Positions 1-5,769 of a stretch of DNA of 11,379 nt are shown here, one piece after another. Numbering within the stretch: the first letter of the stretch is position 1; the number at the start of each line of letters is the position of its first letter. The stretch is taken from contig JACZWN010000108.1 of assembly GCA_022572105.1 (NCBI GenBank), positions 1 through 11,379 of the forward strand. The letters are read 5' to 3'. The DNA is from Pseudomonadota bacterium. GTDB lineage: Bacteria > Pseudomonadota > Alphaproteobacteria > Kiloniellales > J153. The translations under genes and the position numbers were made by a program. The notes under the pieces were generated by a model. It was not told the DNA's origin. It was given only the letters and a program-made list of their open reading frames with translations, and made no database searches.

Positions 1-580
1 CATCTTTCGTGGATGACTCCGAAAGCACCTCGCCACGATAGAGCAGTTCCAGCAACCGCGACATGTCGCCGGGGGAGGATACGTCCGACTTCTCCTCTGA
101 GAAGCCGTCGGCGTCATCCACAAACTGCCGGTGTGAGAGCTTTTCCACGGCCAGCGCGTAGTCGTGCTCAGGATTCGATACGTCCAACCCCACCACGCTG
201 TAAAGCAATTGCCTGGTCGTCATCGGGATACGCGTGCTATTCAGGTTATACTCGGATGCCAGCAGAGCGATGTTGTCCCGCCCTACCTTGTGATACAAAA
301 TGTCGGTGGCCATATTGTCGCTGATGATTATCATCAAAGTTGCCAGGTCGTACAGGGTCGGCTGCATCCCCGATGCCATCTCCTTCAGGATGCCCGAACC
401 GGGTACCCTCAGCGCGTCGTTGATTTCGACTCGCTCGCTCATGTCGATGTTTCCGGCGTCTACCTCCCGGTACAACGCCGCCAACAGTGGAACTTTGAAC
501 GTGCTGGCAGTGAAAAACGTCTGGTCTGCGTTATGGTGGATCTCCTGGCCTGTATCCAGGTGTTTCGCGGCGACCGTCAT
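1..580 (-). CDS. Class A beta-lactamase-like serine hydrolase, partial (both ends missing)
   Basis: The minus frame is open across this stretch and reads as a Beta-lactamase2 (class A) fold. Visible in order are a first strand ending HLDTGQE, the nucleophile motif S-T-F-K (Ser codon 503-505, Lys codon 494-496) followed by VPLLAALYREVDAG, the conserved turn PGSGIL, and the second active-site motif S-D-N in LMIIISDNMAT. A later helix, SPGDMSRLLELLYRGEVL, matches the segment after the omega loop in TEM-type enzymes. The KTG motif would lie beyond the left edge. I see no clear ExxLN omega-loop glutamate, so true beta-lactamase activity is doubtful; many such proteins are annotated only as serine hydrolases. 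No signal peptide is found: recognisable homology stops near 580-600, where MFS sequence begins on the other strand. GC is about 50-57%, below the rest of the window. Confidence 0.85.
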   Translation of the reverse strand, partial: MTVAAKHLDTGQEIHHNADQTFFTASTFKVPLLAALYREVDAGNIDMSERVEINDALRVPGSGILKEMASGMQPTLYDLATLMIIISDNMATDILYHKVGRDNIALLASEYNLNSTRIPMTTRQLLYSVVGLDVSNPEHDYALAVEKLSHRQFVDDADGFSEEKSDVSSPGDMSRLLELLYRGEVLSESSTKD

Positions 581-1153
581 TTCCGTCTGTTCGTCCAAGC
601 CCAGTGGCTGGGGGGGGTGGTGATGATGGCGCTGCCGTTCTACGTCCTGCAGGCGATGGAAGCCGGGAGCACGGTGGCGGATGTGGCTTTTTTGCTGGGC
701 GCCCAGACCGCCGGGGCGATTCTGTCCAACGCGCTCTGGGGCTGGTGGGGCGACCGCCACGGCAAGCGAAGCCTGCTGGAAGGCGTGACCCTGCTTCGCA
801 CCGTGCCGCCATTGCTGACCATCGCCTGGAGCCTCGCCGTGGTTGCCGGTTCCCTGCCGGCGCTCGCCGGCTTCGCCGTCGTGTTCTTCCTGCTCGGCGC
901 GATCAGCAACGGTATCACCATCGCCATGCTGGGGTATCTGATGGAGATTTCGCCCGACGACCGCCGGCCCGCCTACAGCGGCTATTTCAACGCCCTGGTC
1001 GCGCCCGCCGCGCTGCTGCCCCTGGCCGGGGCCGCGATAGTCGAGGTGGTGTCGCTGACCGCCGTGTTCGCGGTGAGCTTCCTTGCCGCGCTTCTCCAGT
1101 TCCTGACCGTGCGCCGTCTGCGCGCGCTCTCCGACGGGGCCGTGGGCGGATGA
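560..1153 (+). CDS. MFS transporter, C-terminal half only (5'-truncated)
   Basis: From about 563 the frame encodes an MFS second half: a short amphipathic lead-in RHFRLF, then six hydrophobic segments. The first contains MMALPFYVLQA. A motif-A-like loop, GWWGDRHGKRSLL, follows the second segment, and the last helix ends LLQFLTVRRLRAL. About 195 residues remain against some 400-430 for the family, so the N-terminal six helices are missing. The frame stays open upstream to 164, but that part is antisense to the serine hydrolase and is not MFS-like. The start given is an in-frame GTG; an ATG at 533 is the alternative, and neither has a convincing ribosome binding site. A lone six-helix half is unlikely to transport anything. 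The gene ends in a TGA overlapping the next start codon. Confidence 0.78.
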   Translation: MFRGDRHFRLFVQAQWLGGVVMMALPFYVLQAMEAGSTVADVAFLLGAQTAGAILSNALWGWWGDRHGKRSLLEGVTLLRTVPPLLTIAWSLAVVAGSLPALAGFAVVFFLLGAISNGITIAMLGYLMEISPDDRRPAYSGYFNALVAPAALLPLAGAAIVEVVSLTAVFAVSFLAALLQFLTVRRLRALSDGAVGG

Positions 1154-1713
1154 TCGGGCTGCGCCGGCTGCTCCGCCGCCTGGTCGCCAAATCGTGGGCG
1201 CTCTCCCGCCTTTATTATCGCTGGCGCGGACTGCGCCTCGCCGGTCCTCCGCGAGAGCCGGTCTGGTATTTCGCCTTCGGCGCCAACATGCACGACAGCG
1301 CGTTCCGCGAGCGGCGCGGGATGCGGCCGGCGGAGTGGCGCGCCGGCCGCGTCAAGGGCTACCGCCTGCGCTTCAATCTGGAGGGCCGGCCGCGGGGCAG
1401 GGCCGCGCCGGCCAACATCGCGCCCGACCCGGGGGCGGAGGTCTGGGGCGTGCTCTACAGGATCACGCGCAAGCAGCTCCTTCGTCTCGACTCGACGGAA
1501 GGCGTGCCCGGCCGCCGCTACCGGCACCTCTGGGTCGAGGCCGAGGACGTCGAGGGGAATGCGCTGCGCGCCGTGACCTATATCGCCGAGGGCAAGGAAA
1601 CCGATGGCAACCCCTCGCTGCGCTACGTCACCCTGCTGCGCGAGGGCGCGCGGGCGCATGGATTGCCGGAGCATTATCTTCGGTTTCTCGATGGGGTGAA
1701 GCCCGCGGAATAA
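1150..1713 (+). CDS. Gamma-glutamylcyclotransferase-fold (GGCT/AIG2-like) protein
   Basis: This 187-residue protein has the hallmark YFAFGANM (residues 40-47), which forms the substrate-binding loop of gamma-glutamylcyclotransferase-like enzymes. The conserved core follows: VKGYRLRFN, ANIAPDPGAEVWGVLYRI, and LDSTEGVPGRRY. Glu117 in STEGV sits where the family's catalytic acid is expected. Members release 5-oxoproline from gamma-glutamyl peptides or modified lysines, but the substrate cannot be read from sequence. The first ~35 residues are basic with several Trp/Tyr and precede the domain; they look like a linker rather than a signal peptide. The ATG overlaps the upstream TGA (ATGA), implying translational coupling to the original MFS gene. 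It converges on the alcohol dehydrogenase gene with 21 nt between stop codons. Confidence 0.9.
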   Translation: MIGLRRLLRRLVAKSWALSRLYYRWRGLRLAGPPREPVWYFAFGANMHDSAFRERRGMRPAEWRAGRVKGYRLRFNLEGRPRGRAAPANIAPDPGAEVWGVLYRITRKQLLRLDSTEGVPGRRYRHLWVEAEDVEGNALRAVTYIAEGKETDGNPSLRYVTLLREGARAHGLPEHYLRFLDGVKPAE

Positions 1714-1734
1714 TACCAAAGGCCCTTCAGGGAC

Positions 1735-2886
1735 TCACTCGACGATCTCCGGGTTGACCACGATGGTCGCCTTGACGCAAGCCATGGCGTTGGCGGCGTC
1801 GATGGCCGCCTGGATGCCGTCTTCGCTGAACGGAAAGCGCGTCTGCAAGTCGCGGAAGGGATAGCGGTCCCGGGCCCGGTCGAGGAGCGCGATGCCGCGC
1901 GCGATGTCGTCGGCGGTGAAGGCCCAGCTGCCCAGGATGTTGATGTCCTTGACGCAGAACCGGTGCCAGTTGGTCTCGATCGAACCGGCGTCGGTGAACT
2001 GGCCCATCTCGATATAGGTGCCGCCGTCGCGCAGCATCTCGATGCCCTCGGGCCCGGCGGAGGGATGGCCGCTGCAGTCGACCACCAGGTCGGCGCCGAA
2101 GCCGCCGACGATGTCGCGCACCGCCGCGATGCGCGCCTCCGCGCTCCGGTGCTCCTCGATGTCGACCGTGGCCTCGGCGCCGAAGGCGCGGCTGACCCGC
2201 AGGCGCGGCTCCTCGGGCGCGCCGACCATGATGACCCGGCCCGCGCCCATCTCCTTGGCGGCGACGATGGCGAGCACGCCGATGGGCCCCGAGCCCTGGA
2301 TCACCACGGTGTCGCCGATGCGCAAGGCGCCGGCCCCCTGGGCGCGCTTGAAGGCCCGGATCGAGGAGGTCAGCGGCTCGGCGAGCGTGCCCAGCCACAG
2401 CGGCATGTCGTCGGGCAGGCGGTAGATCTTGGTGCCGGGCAGCATGTCCAGATCGAGATACTCCGCCTCGGCCCAACCGCCCCACAGGTGCGGCGCCTTG
2501 TCGAAGCCCAGATAGCGGCCGTAATAGACCGGTTTCAGGCATTTGTTGGCGGTCTCCGGGTAATGCACGCAGTAATAACACTGCCCGCAGGGCATGAACG
2601 GCGGGATCATGATCTTGCAGCCGACCTCGAGTGGCCGGCCCATGTAGTCGTGGCTGAGCTCCGGGCCCTTCTCGACGATGATGCCCGCGACCTCGTGGCC
2701 AAGCGTGAAGGGCCAGGGCAAGGGCGTCGGCCAGTGGCCCTTGAGGATGTGCAGATCGGTGCCGCAGACGCCGCAGGCGCCGACCTCGAAGAGGGCGGCA
2801 TTGGCGGGCACCTTGGGCCGCTCGACGACCTGGATCTTGGGCCGGGCGCCCGGCCCGTCGAAGGTGGCGACGCGAATCTGGTCCAT
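1735..2886 (-). CDS. Zinc-dependent medium-chain alcohol dehydrogenase
   Basis: 383 residues, typical length for the zinc MDR family, which oxidises alcohols or polyols with NAD(P)+. Catalytic-zinc ligands are visible as Cys41 (GVCGTDLH), His64-Glu65 (LGHEVAG) and Glu170 (LAEPL). The structural-zinc lobe has Cys100, Cys103, Cys106 and Cys116; the last spacing is nine residues rather than the usual seven. The Rossmann nucleotide loop is GSGPIG at 198-203. The substrate is not deducible; a Tyr/Trp-rich stretch at residues 120-143 may line the pocket. The ATG is preceded by a GAGG element. The gene is monocistronic as far as can be seen. Its upstream region holds a perfect inverted repeat, suggesting dedicated transcriptional control, possibly by a substrate-responsive repressor. 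Confidence 0.95.
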   Translation of the reverse strand: MDQIRVATFDGPGARPKIQVVERPKVPANAALFEVGACGVCGTDLHILKGHWPTPLPWPFTLGHEVAGIIVEKGPELSHDYMGRPLEVGCKIMIPPFMPCGQCYYCVHYPETANKCLKPVYYGRYLGFDKAPHLWGGWAEAEYLDLDMLPGTKIYRLPDDMPLWLGTLAEPLTSSIRAFKRAQGAGALRIGDTVVIQGSGPIGVLAIVAAKEMGAGRVIMVGAPEEPRLRVSRAFGAEATVDIEEHRSAEARIAAVRDIVGGFGADLVVDCSGHPSAGPEGIEMLRDGGTYIEMGQFTDAGSIETNWHRFCVKDINILGSWAFTADDIARGIALLDRARDRYPFRDLQTRFPFSEDGIQAAIDAANAMACVKATIVVNPEIVE

Positions 2887-2960
2887 GGCTGCCTCGCTTC
2901 GTTTGCGCTTCGATGTCGTTGCCCGGAACTCGACCTCGGCCGCCCGTCGAGCCCGATCAA

Positions 2961-2987
2961 CTTATACATAGCGACGCAATGTATAAG
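2961..2987. promoter_or_regulatory. Perfect 9-bp inverted repeat, probable operator
   Basis: CTTATACAT (2961-2969) and ATGTATAAG (2979-2987) are exact reverse complements separated by 9 bases, so half-site centres are 18 bp apart. It lies 75 bases upstream of the alcohol dehydrogenase ATG in AT-richer DNA. On the minus strand the arm nearer the gene contains TATAAG, one mismatch from the sigma70 -10 consensus, so a bound dimer would occlude the promoter. No strong -35 box was found. The regulator family is not identified. Confidence 0.65.
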
Positions 2988-3068
2988 CCTCGACGACGCG
3001 CCGCTTGCAACCCTAGCCCCCACGCCCCATCCGGACGAGGAACGAAGGTCTGGCGAGCAAGAGGTAAA

Positions 3069-3101
3069 ATGGGTAACACTTTAGACCGGATAGATGGGTA
3101 A
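3069..3101. repeat. Direct repeat of ATGGGTAA, possible insertion-element remnant
   Basis: ATGGGTAA occurs at 3069-3076 and 3094-3101, 25 bases apart, in a 2887-3257 stretch without a convincing gene. Read on the minus strand the two copies give TTACCCAT, with a CCGGTCTAAAG segment between them. That arrangement resembles, from memory only, end regions of IS481-like elements. No transposase, inverted partner or target duplication is visible. The rest of this stretch shows only the operator above and GC-rich non-coding sequence. Confidence 0.3.
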
Positions 3102-3257
3102 GAGATTCATGTTCCGTTCCGGGCCTGCCGAGGTTGCGGTGGCGGCGCCCGCGGGGCCGTGGGCGACGCCTTGGCGTTATCCATCCAACCTGCGGGCGCG
3201 GTTCGTGGAGGCGCGCGCCGGCCGGGTCTTGCGTCGGTTCGTCGGGGGCCAGCGGCC

Positions 3258-3476
3258 GTGAGCGCGCAGGCGATCGCCTGGCTGGTACTCATTTTCGGCT
3301 TCGCCCTGCCGCTGGTTCACGTGGCGGCCTCGCGGCGAAGCGGGCCCTGGGGACCGCCGCCGGGCTCGCGCTGCCCCTTGGGCCCGCGCGCGGGCTGGGT
3401 GGTGCTGGTGCTGTTCCTGGGGCCCCTCGGCTGGCTGCTCTACCTGCGCGCCCGCACCCGGCGCGAACGCGCCTAG
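3258..3476 (+). CDS. Small two-TM membrane protein (PLDc_N-like)
   Basis: This 72-residue product has a hydrophobic helix at residues 5-24 (IAWLVLIFGFALPLVHVAA), a Gly/Pro/Arg linker, and a second helix at 46-63 containing FLGPLGWLLYL. It ends in a basic tail. The W...P-x-G-W-x-x-Y-L pattern of the second helix resembles the short PLDc_N membrane module found alone in many small bacterial proteins; function is unknown. The start is uncertain. GTG 3258 is chosen because it begins right at the first helix, but an in-frame GTG at 3159 would add 33 unconvincing residues. Its TAG shares a CTAG tetranucleotide with the stop codon of the convergent DUF1192 gene. It could be a chance reading frame, but the membrane pattern argues against that. 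Confidence 0.5.
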   Translation: MSAQAIAWLVLIFGFALPLVHVAASRRSGPWGPPPGSRCPLGPRAGWVVLVLFLGPLGWLLYLRARTRRERA

Positions 3477-3655
3477 CTCTTGAAGAAGGCCCCGGCGCCG
3501 GCCAGGTAGGCCTTCTTGCCCTCGATCTCGGCCTTGACCCGCGCCAATTCGGCCTCGAGCTCGGCCCGGTACGCCTCCAGTTCCTCGACCCCCATGGCCT
3601 CCAGGTTCTTGGGCTCGGGTTTTTTCTTCCGCGGTTCCAGCTCCTCGATATCCAT
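3473..3655 (-). CDS. DUF1192 family small protein
   Basis: This 60-residue protein opens MDIEELEPRKKKPEPKNLEA and continues into a charged Glu/Ala/Lys-rich helix (VEELEAYRAELEAELARVKAEI) with coiled-coil character. That is the signature and full length of DUF1192, a small family largely confined to Alphaproteobacteria. The function is not known; a soluble, helical adaptor is a reasonable guess. The start is fixed by GGGAGG six bases before the ATG. It is divergent from the quinone oxidoreductase. I recall DUF1192, this oxidoreductase and the DUF1013/TrcR gene often lying together in alphaproteobacterial genomes, which supports all three calls. Confidence 0.87.
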   Translation of the reverse strand: MDIEELEPRKKKPEPKNLEAMGVEELEAYRAELEAELARVKAEIEGKKAYLAGAGAFFKS

Positions 3656-3878
3656 GCCCGGCCTCCCGCATCGCCGCTACGTCAGGTTTCAAGCATCTTA
3701 AACCAAGTTCCACTGCCAGTAAGCCGTTAGTAGCCGAGCCTGGGCCGAACCCGGTTGCGCAGCGGCCGGCCCGCGAGATGGCGCCGCAAGGGTATCGCCC
3801 GAACTCGGTCCTTTCAACGGCGCGGCGGCTGAGGCAGATTTGCGCCCGAACCAACGCCCGAGCCGGGAGACAGCGACC

Positions 3879-4880
3879 ATGACCGACGCCCTTCCCGCCA
3901 CCATGACCGTCATCGAGATCCGCGAGCCGGGCGGGCCCGAGGTGCTGGTGCCGACCACGCGCCCGCTGCCCGAGCCGGGCCCCGGCGAGGTCCTGATCCA
4001 GGTGGCGGCGGCCGGGGTCAACCGGCCCGACGTGCTGCAGCGCCAGGGCGGCTATCCGCCGCCGCCCGGCGCCTCGGACATCCCGGGCCTGGAGGTCGCC
4101 GGCGCGGTGGTCGCGCGCGGCCCCGGAGTTTCGGAGCTGGCGCTAGGCGATCGGGTGACCGCGTTGGTCACCGGCGGCGGCTACGCCGGGTACTGCGCCG
4201 CGCCGGTCCCGCAGTGCCTGCCGATCCCCAAGGGCCTGAGCGCCGTCGAGGCGGCGGGCATGCCGGAGACCTTCTTCACGGTCTGGACCAACGTCTTCGA
4301 CCGCGGCCGGCTCGCGGCCGGCGAGACTTTTCTCGTGCATGGCGGCTCCTCGGGTATCGGCACCACGGCGATCCAGCTGGCCAAGGCCTTCGGCGCGCGC
4401 GTCTTCGCGACCGCGGGCTCGGCCGAGAAATGCCGGGCCTGCGAGGACTTGGGCGCGGAGCGGGCGATCGACTACCGCGAGGAGGACTTCGTCGAAATCG
4501 TCAAGGCGGCGACCGGCGGCGACGGCGTGAACGTCATCCTCGACATGGTCGGCGGCGACTATATCCAGCGCAATATCCGGGCGCTCGCGCCCGACGGGCG
4601 GCTCTGCTACATCGCCTTTTTGGGCGGCTCCAAGGCCGAGGTCGACTTCCTGCCCATGATGCTCAAGCGCATCACCATCTCGGGCTCGACGCTCAGGGCC
4701 CGCTCGGTGGAATTCAAGGGCGCGATCGCCGGCAACCTGAAGGACCGGGTCTGGCCGCTCGTCGAGGCCGGCCAGGTCAGGCCGGTCGTGCACGCGAGCT
4801 TCGCGCTGGCCGAGGCGGCGGCGGCGCACCGGCTGATGGAATCGAGCGCGCACATCGGCAAGATCGTGCTGACCACGTGA
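3879..4880 (+). CDS. NAD(P)H-quinone oxidoreductase (zinc-free MDR, PIG3-type)
   Basis: 333 residues, normal for the zeta-crystallin/PIG3 branch of medium-chain reductases, which reduce quinones or enones with NADPH and lack zinc. Family markers are AAGVNRPDVLQRQG followed by YPPPPGASDIPGLEVAG (about residues 46-75) and the cofactor loop GGSSGIGTTAIQLAKAFGA (from residue 155). Also present are the DYREEDF turn, the domain DMVGGDYIQRNIRAL, and a C-terminal HIGKIVLTT. None of the Cys/His zinc ligands of the 1735-2886 dehydrogenase is present. The start is ATG 3879, chosen because GGGAGA lies eight bases before it; the frame also has an ATG at 3903. It is divergent from DUF1192 across a 223-base gap in which I saw no clear promoter. 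Confidence 0.93.
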   Translation: MTDALPATMTVIEIREPGGPEVLVPTTRPLPEPGPGEVLIQVAAAGVNRPDVLQRQGGYPPPPGASDIPGLEVAGAVVARGPGVSELALGDRVTALVTGGGYAGYCAAPVPQCLPIPKGLSAVEAAGMPETFFTVWTNVFDRGRLAAGETFLVHGGSSGIGTTAIQLAKAFGARVFATAGSAEKCRACEDLGAERAIDYREEDFVEIVKAATGGDGVNVILDMVGGDYIQRNIRALAPDGRLCYIAFLGGSKAEVDFLPMMLKRITISGSTLRARSVEFKGAIAGNLKDRVWPLVEAGQVRPVVHASFALAEAAAAHRLMESSAHIGKIVLTT

Positions 4881-4917
4881 GCGCGCGGGCCGGGCGCGCG
4901 GGCCGGGCGCGCGGGCA
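4881..4917. repeat. 13-bp GC-rich tandem repeat
   Basis: Immediately after the oxidoreductase stop codon a 13-base unit, GCGCGCGGGCCGG, is repeated almost three times with exact periodicity (period 13 across 4881-4917). It is wholly G/C. It could act as a transcription block or simply be a slippage-prone simple repeat. There is no T-run to make it a standard terminator. Confidence 0.7.
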
Positions 4918-4925
4918 CGCCGTCC

Positions 4926-4953
4926 TTGTTCGCCCTTGGCTGGCACCTATATT
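4926..4953 (+). promoter_or_regulatory. Sigma70-like promoter for trcR
   Basis: TTGTTC (4926-4931) and TATATT (4948-4953) are spaced by 16 bases. The -10 matches consensus in five of six positions and the -35 in three of six. It stands out as the only AT-rich patch between the oxidoreductase and the regulator. It would give a leader of about 100 bases. Confidence 0.45.
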
Positions 4954-4964
4954 CGAGGTATGCA

Positions 4965-4985
4965 ACGGGATCTCTGGAATCCCGT
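4965..4985 (+). promoter_or_regulatory. Leader stem-loop with a GANTC site upstream of trcR
   Basis: ACGGGAT (4965-4971) pairs exactly with ATCCCGT (4979-4985) around a 7-base loop, a few bases downstream of the expected transcription start. The loop and second arm contain GAATC (4977-4981), a GANTC site of the type methylated by CcrM in Alphaproteobacteria. Either the hairpin or the methylation site could matter for expression; both roles are inferred. Confidence 0.4.
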
Positions 4986-5058
4986 CCCGCCCACGCGCGC
5001 GGCGCCATGACCGGGGAGCGTCGGCGCGCAAGGAATGGGCGCACGCGAAGGAGGATCC

Positions 5059-5673
5059 ATGGCTCAACCGCTCATGCCGAAAGCGACCGCCGTCTGGCTG
5101 GTCGAGAACACCTCGCTGACTTTCGAGCAGATCGCCGATTTCTGCGACCTGCACGCCCTCGAGGTCCAGGGCATCGCCGACGACGAGGTGGCGATCGGAA
5201 TCCAGGGCCTCGACCCAATCGTGCGCAATCAACTGACCCGCGAGGAGATCGATCGCTGCGCGGAGGACCCCGCGGCACGCCTCAAGCTGGCCGAACAGGA
5301 CCTGCCGAAACCGCTCAAGCGCACCAAAGGCCCGCGCTACACCCCGGTCGCCAAGCGCCAGGACAAGCCGGACGGCGTCTCCTGGCTGCTGCGCCACCAT
5401 CCCGAGCTCAAGAATTCCCAGATCGCGCGCCTCATCGGCACCACCAAGAACACCATCGAGGCGGTGCGCGAGCGCACCCACTGGAACTCGTCCAACATCC
5501 GCCCGCGCGACCCGGTGCTGCTCGGCCTGTGCAACCAGGGCGACCTCAACCAGACGGTCGAGAAGGCGCGCCGGGCGGCCGAGCGCGCCGGCATCACCCT
5601 GCCCAAGCCGCCCGAGCTCGAGCCGGAGGCGCCGACCGGGACCGATTACAACCCCTACGTCCTGCCGGACTAG
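5059..5673 (+). CDS. trcR: DUF1013 / TrcR-type cell-cycle transcriptional regulator
   Basis: This 204-residue protein starts MAQPLMPKATAVWLVENTSL and matches the DUF1013 family, named TrcR in current alphaproteobacterial annotation as a cell-cycle transcriptional regulator. Two similar helical segments resemble helix-turn-helix halves: residues 18-40 (SLTFEQIADFCDLHALEV) and 117-139 (NSQIARLIGTTKNTIEAVRER). They are separated by a conserved basic linker with KGPRYTPVAKRQDKPDG. The C-terminus carries the family-typical YNPYVLP ending. The start is ATG 5059, after a strong AAGGAGGA. An in-frame upstream ATG at 5035 is disfavoured because the ribosome binding site would fall inside the gene. It is apparently its own transcription unit, with a promoter and leader hairpin upstream. 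Confidence 0.93.
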   Translation: MAQPLMPKATAVWLVENTSLTFEQIADFCDLHALEVQGIADDEVAIGIQGLDPIVRNQLTREEIDRCAEDPAARLKLAEQDLPKPLKRTKGPRYTPVAKRQDKPDGVSWLLRHHPELKNSQIARLIGTTKNTIEAVRERTHWNSSNIRPRDPVLLGLCNQGDLNQTVEKARRAAERAGITLPKPPELEPEAPTGTDYNPYVLPD

Positions 5674-5714
5674 CACGGGATAAAGACGGCGGCGACCCCT
5701 CCCCCGGCACACCG

Positions 5715-5732
5715 GGACCCGGCGCCGGGTCC
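5715..5732. terminator. 18-bp perfect palindrome between convergent genes
   Basis: Bases 5715-5732 form a perfect 9+9 palindrome of GC-rich sequence (left arm GGACCCGGC), 41 bases after the trcR stop and 37 bases beyond the stop of the opposing operon. Being symmetric it could fold in transcripts from either side. No U-tract follows on either strand, so intrinsic termination is not assured. Confidence 0.4.
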
Positions 5733-5769
5733 GGCTTGGCTGAAGGCGGCAACTGGCCCGCACAGCGGT

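Noticed and set aside
164..560. The upstream extension of the MFS reading frame
   Set aside because: This part is antisense to the serine hydrolase motifs STFK and SDN and has no membrane-protein character; only the sequence after about 563 is MFS-like.
1963..3084. A 373-codon plus-strand open frame across the alcohol dehydrogenase
   Set aside because: Antisense shadow of a well-supported zinc dehydrogenase; the product is low-complexity and matches no family I know.
3134..3730. A 198-codon plus-strand frame over the small membrane protein and DUF1192 region
   Set aside because: Arg/Pro/Leu-rich composition, antisense to DUF1192, which has a family match and a strong ribosome binding site.
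4214..5119. A 301-codon plus-strand frame overlapping the quinone oxidoreductase and trcR
   Set aside because: Arg/Gly/Ala-rich shifted frame inside a convincing gene; no motif or ribosome binding site.
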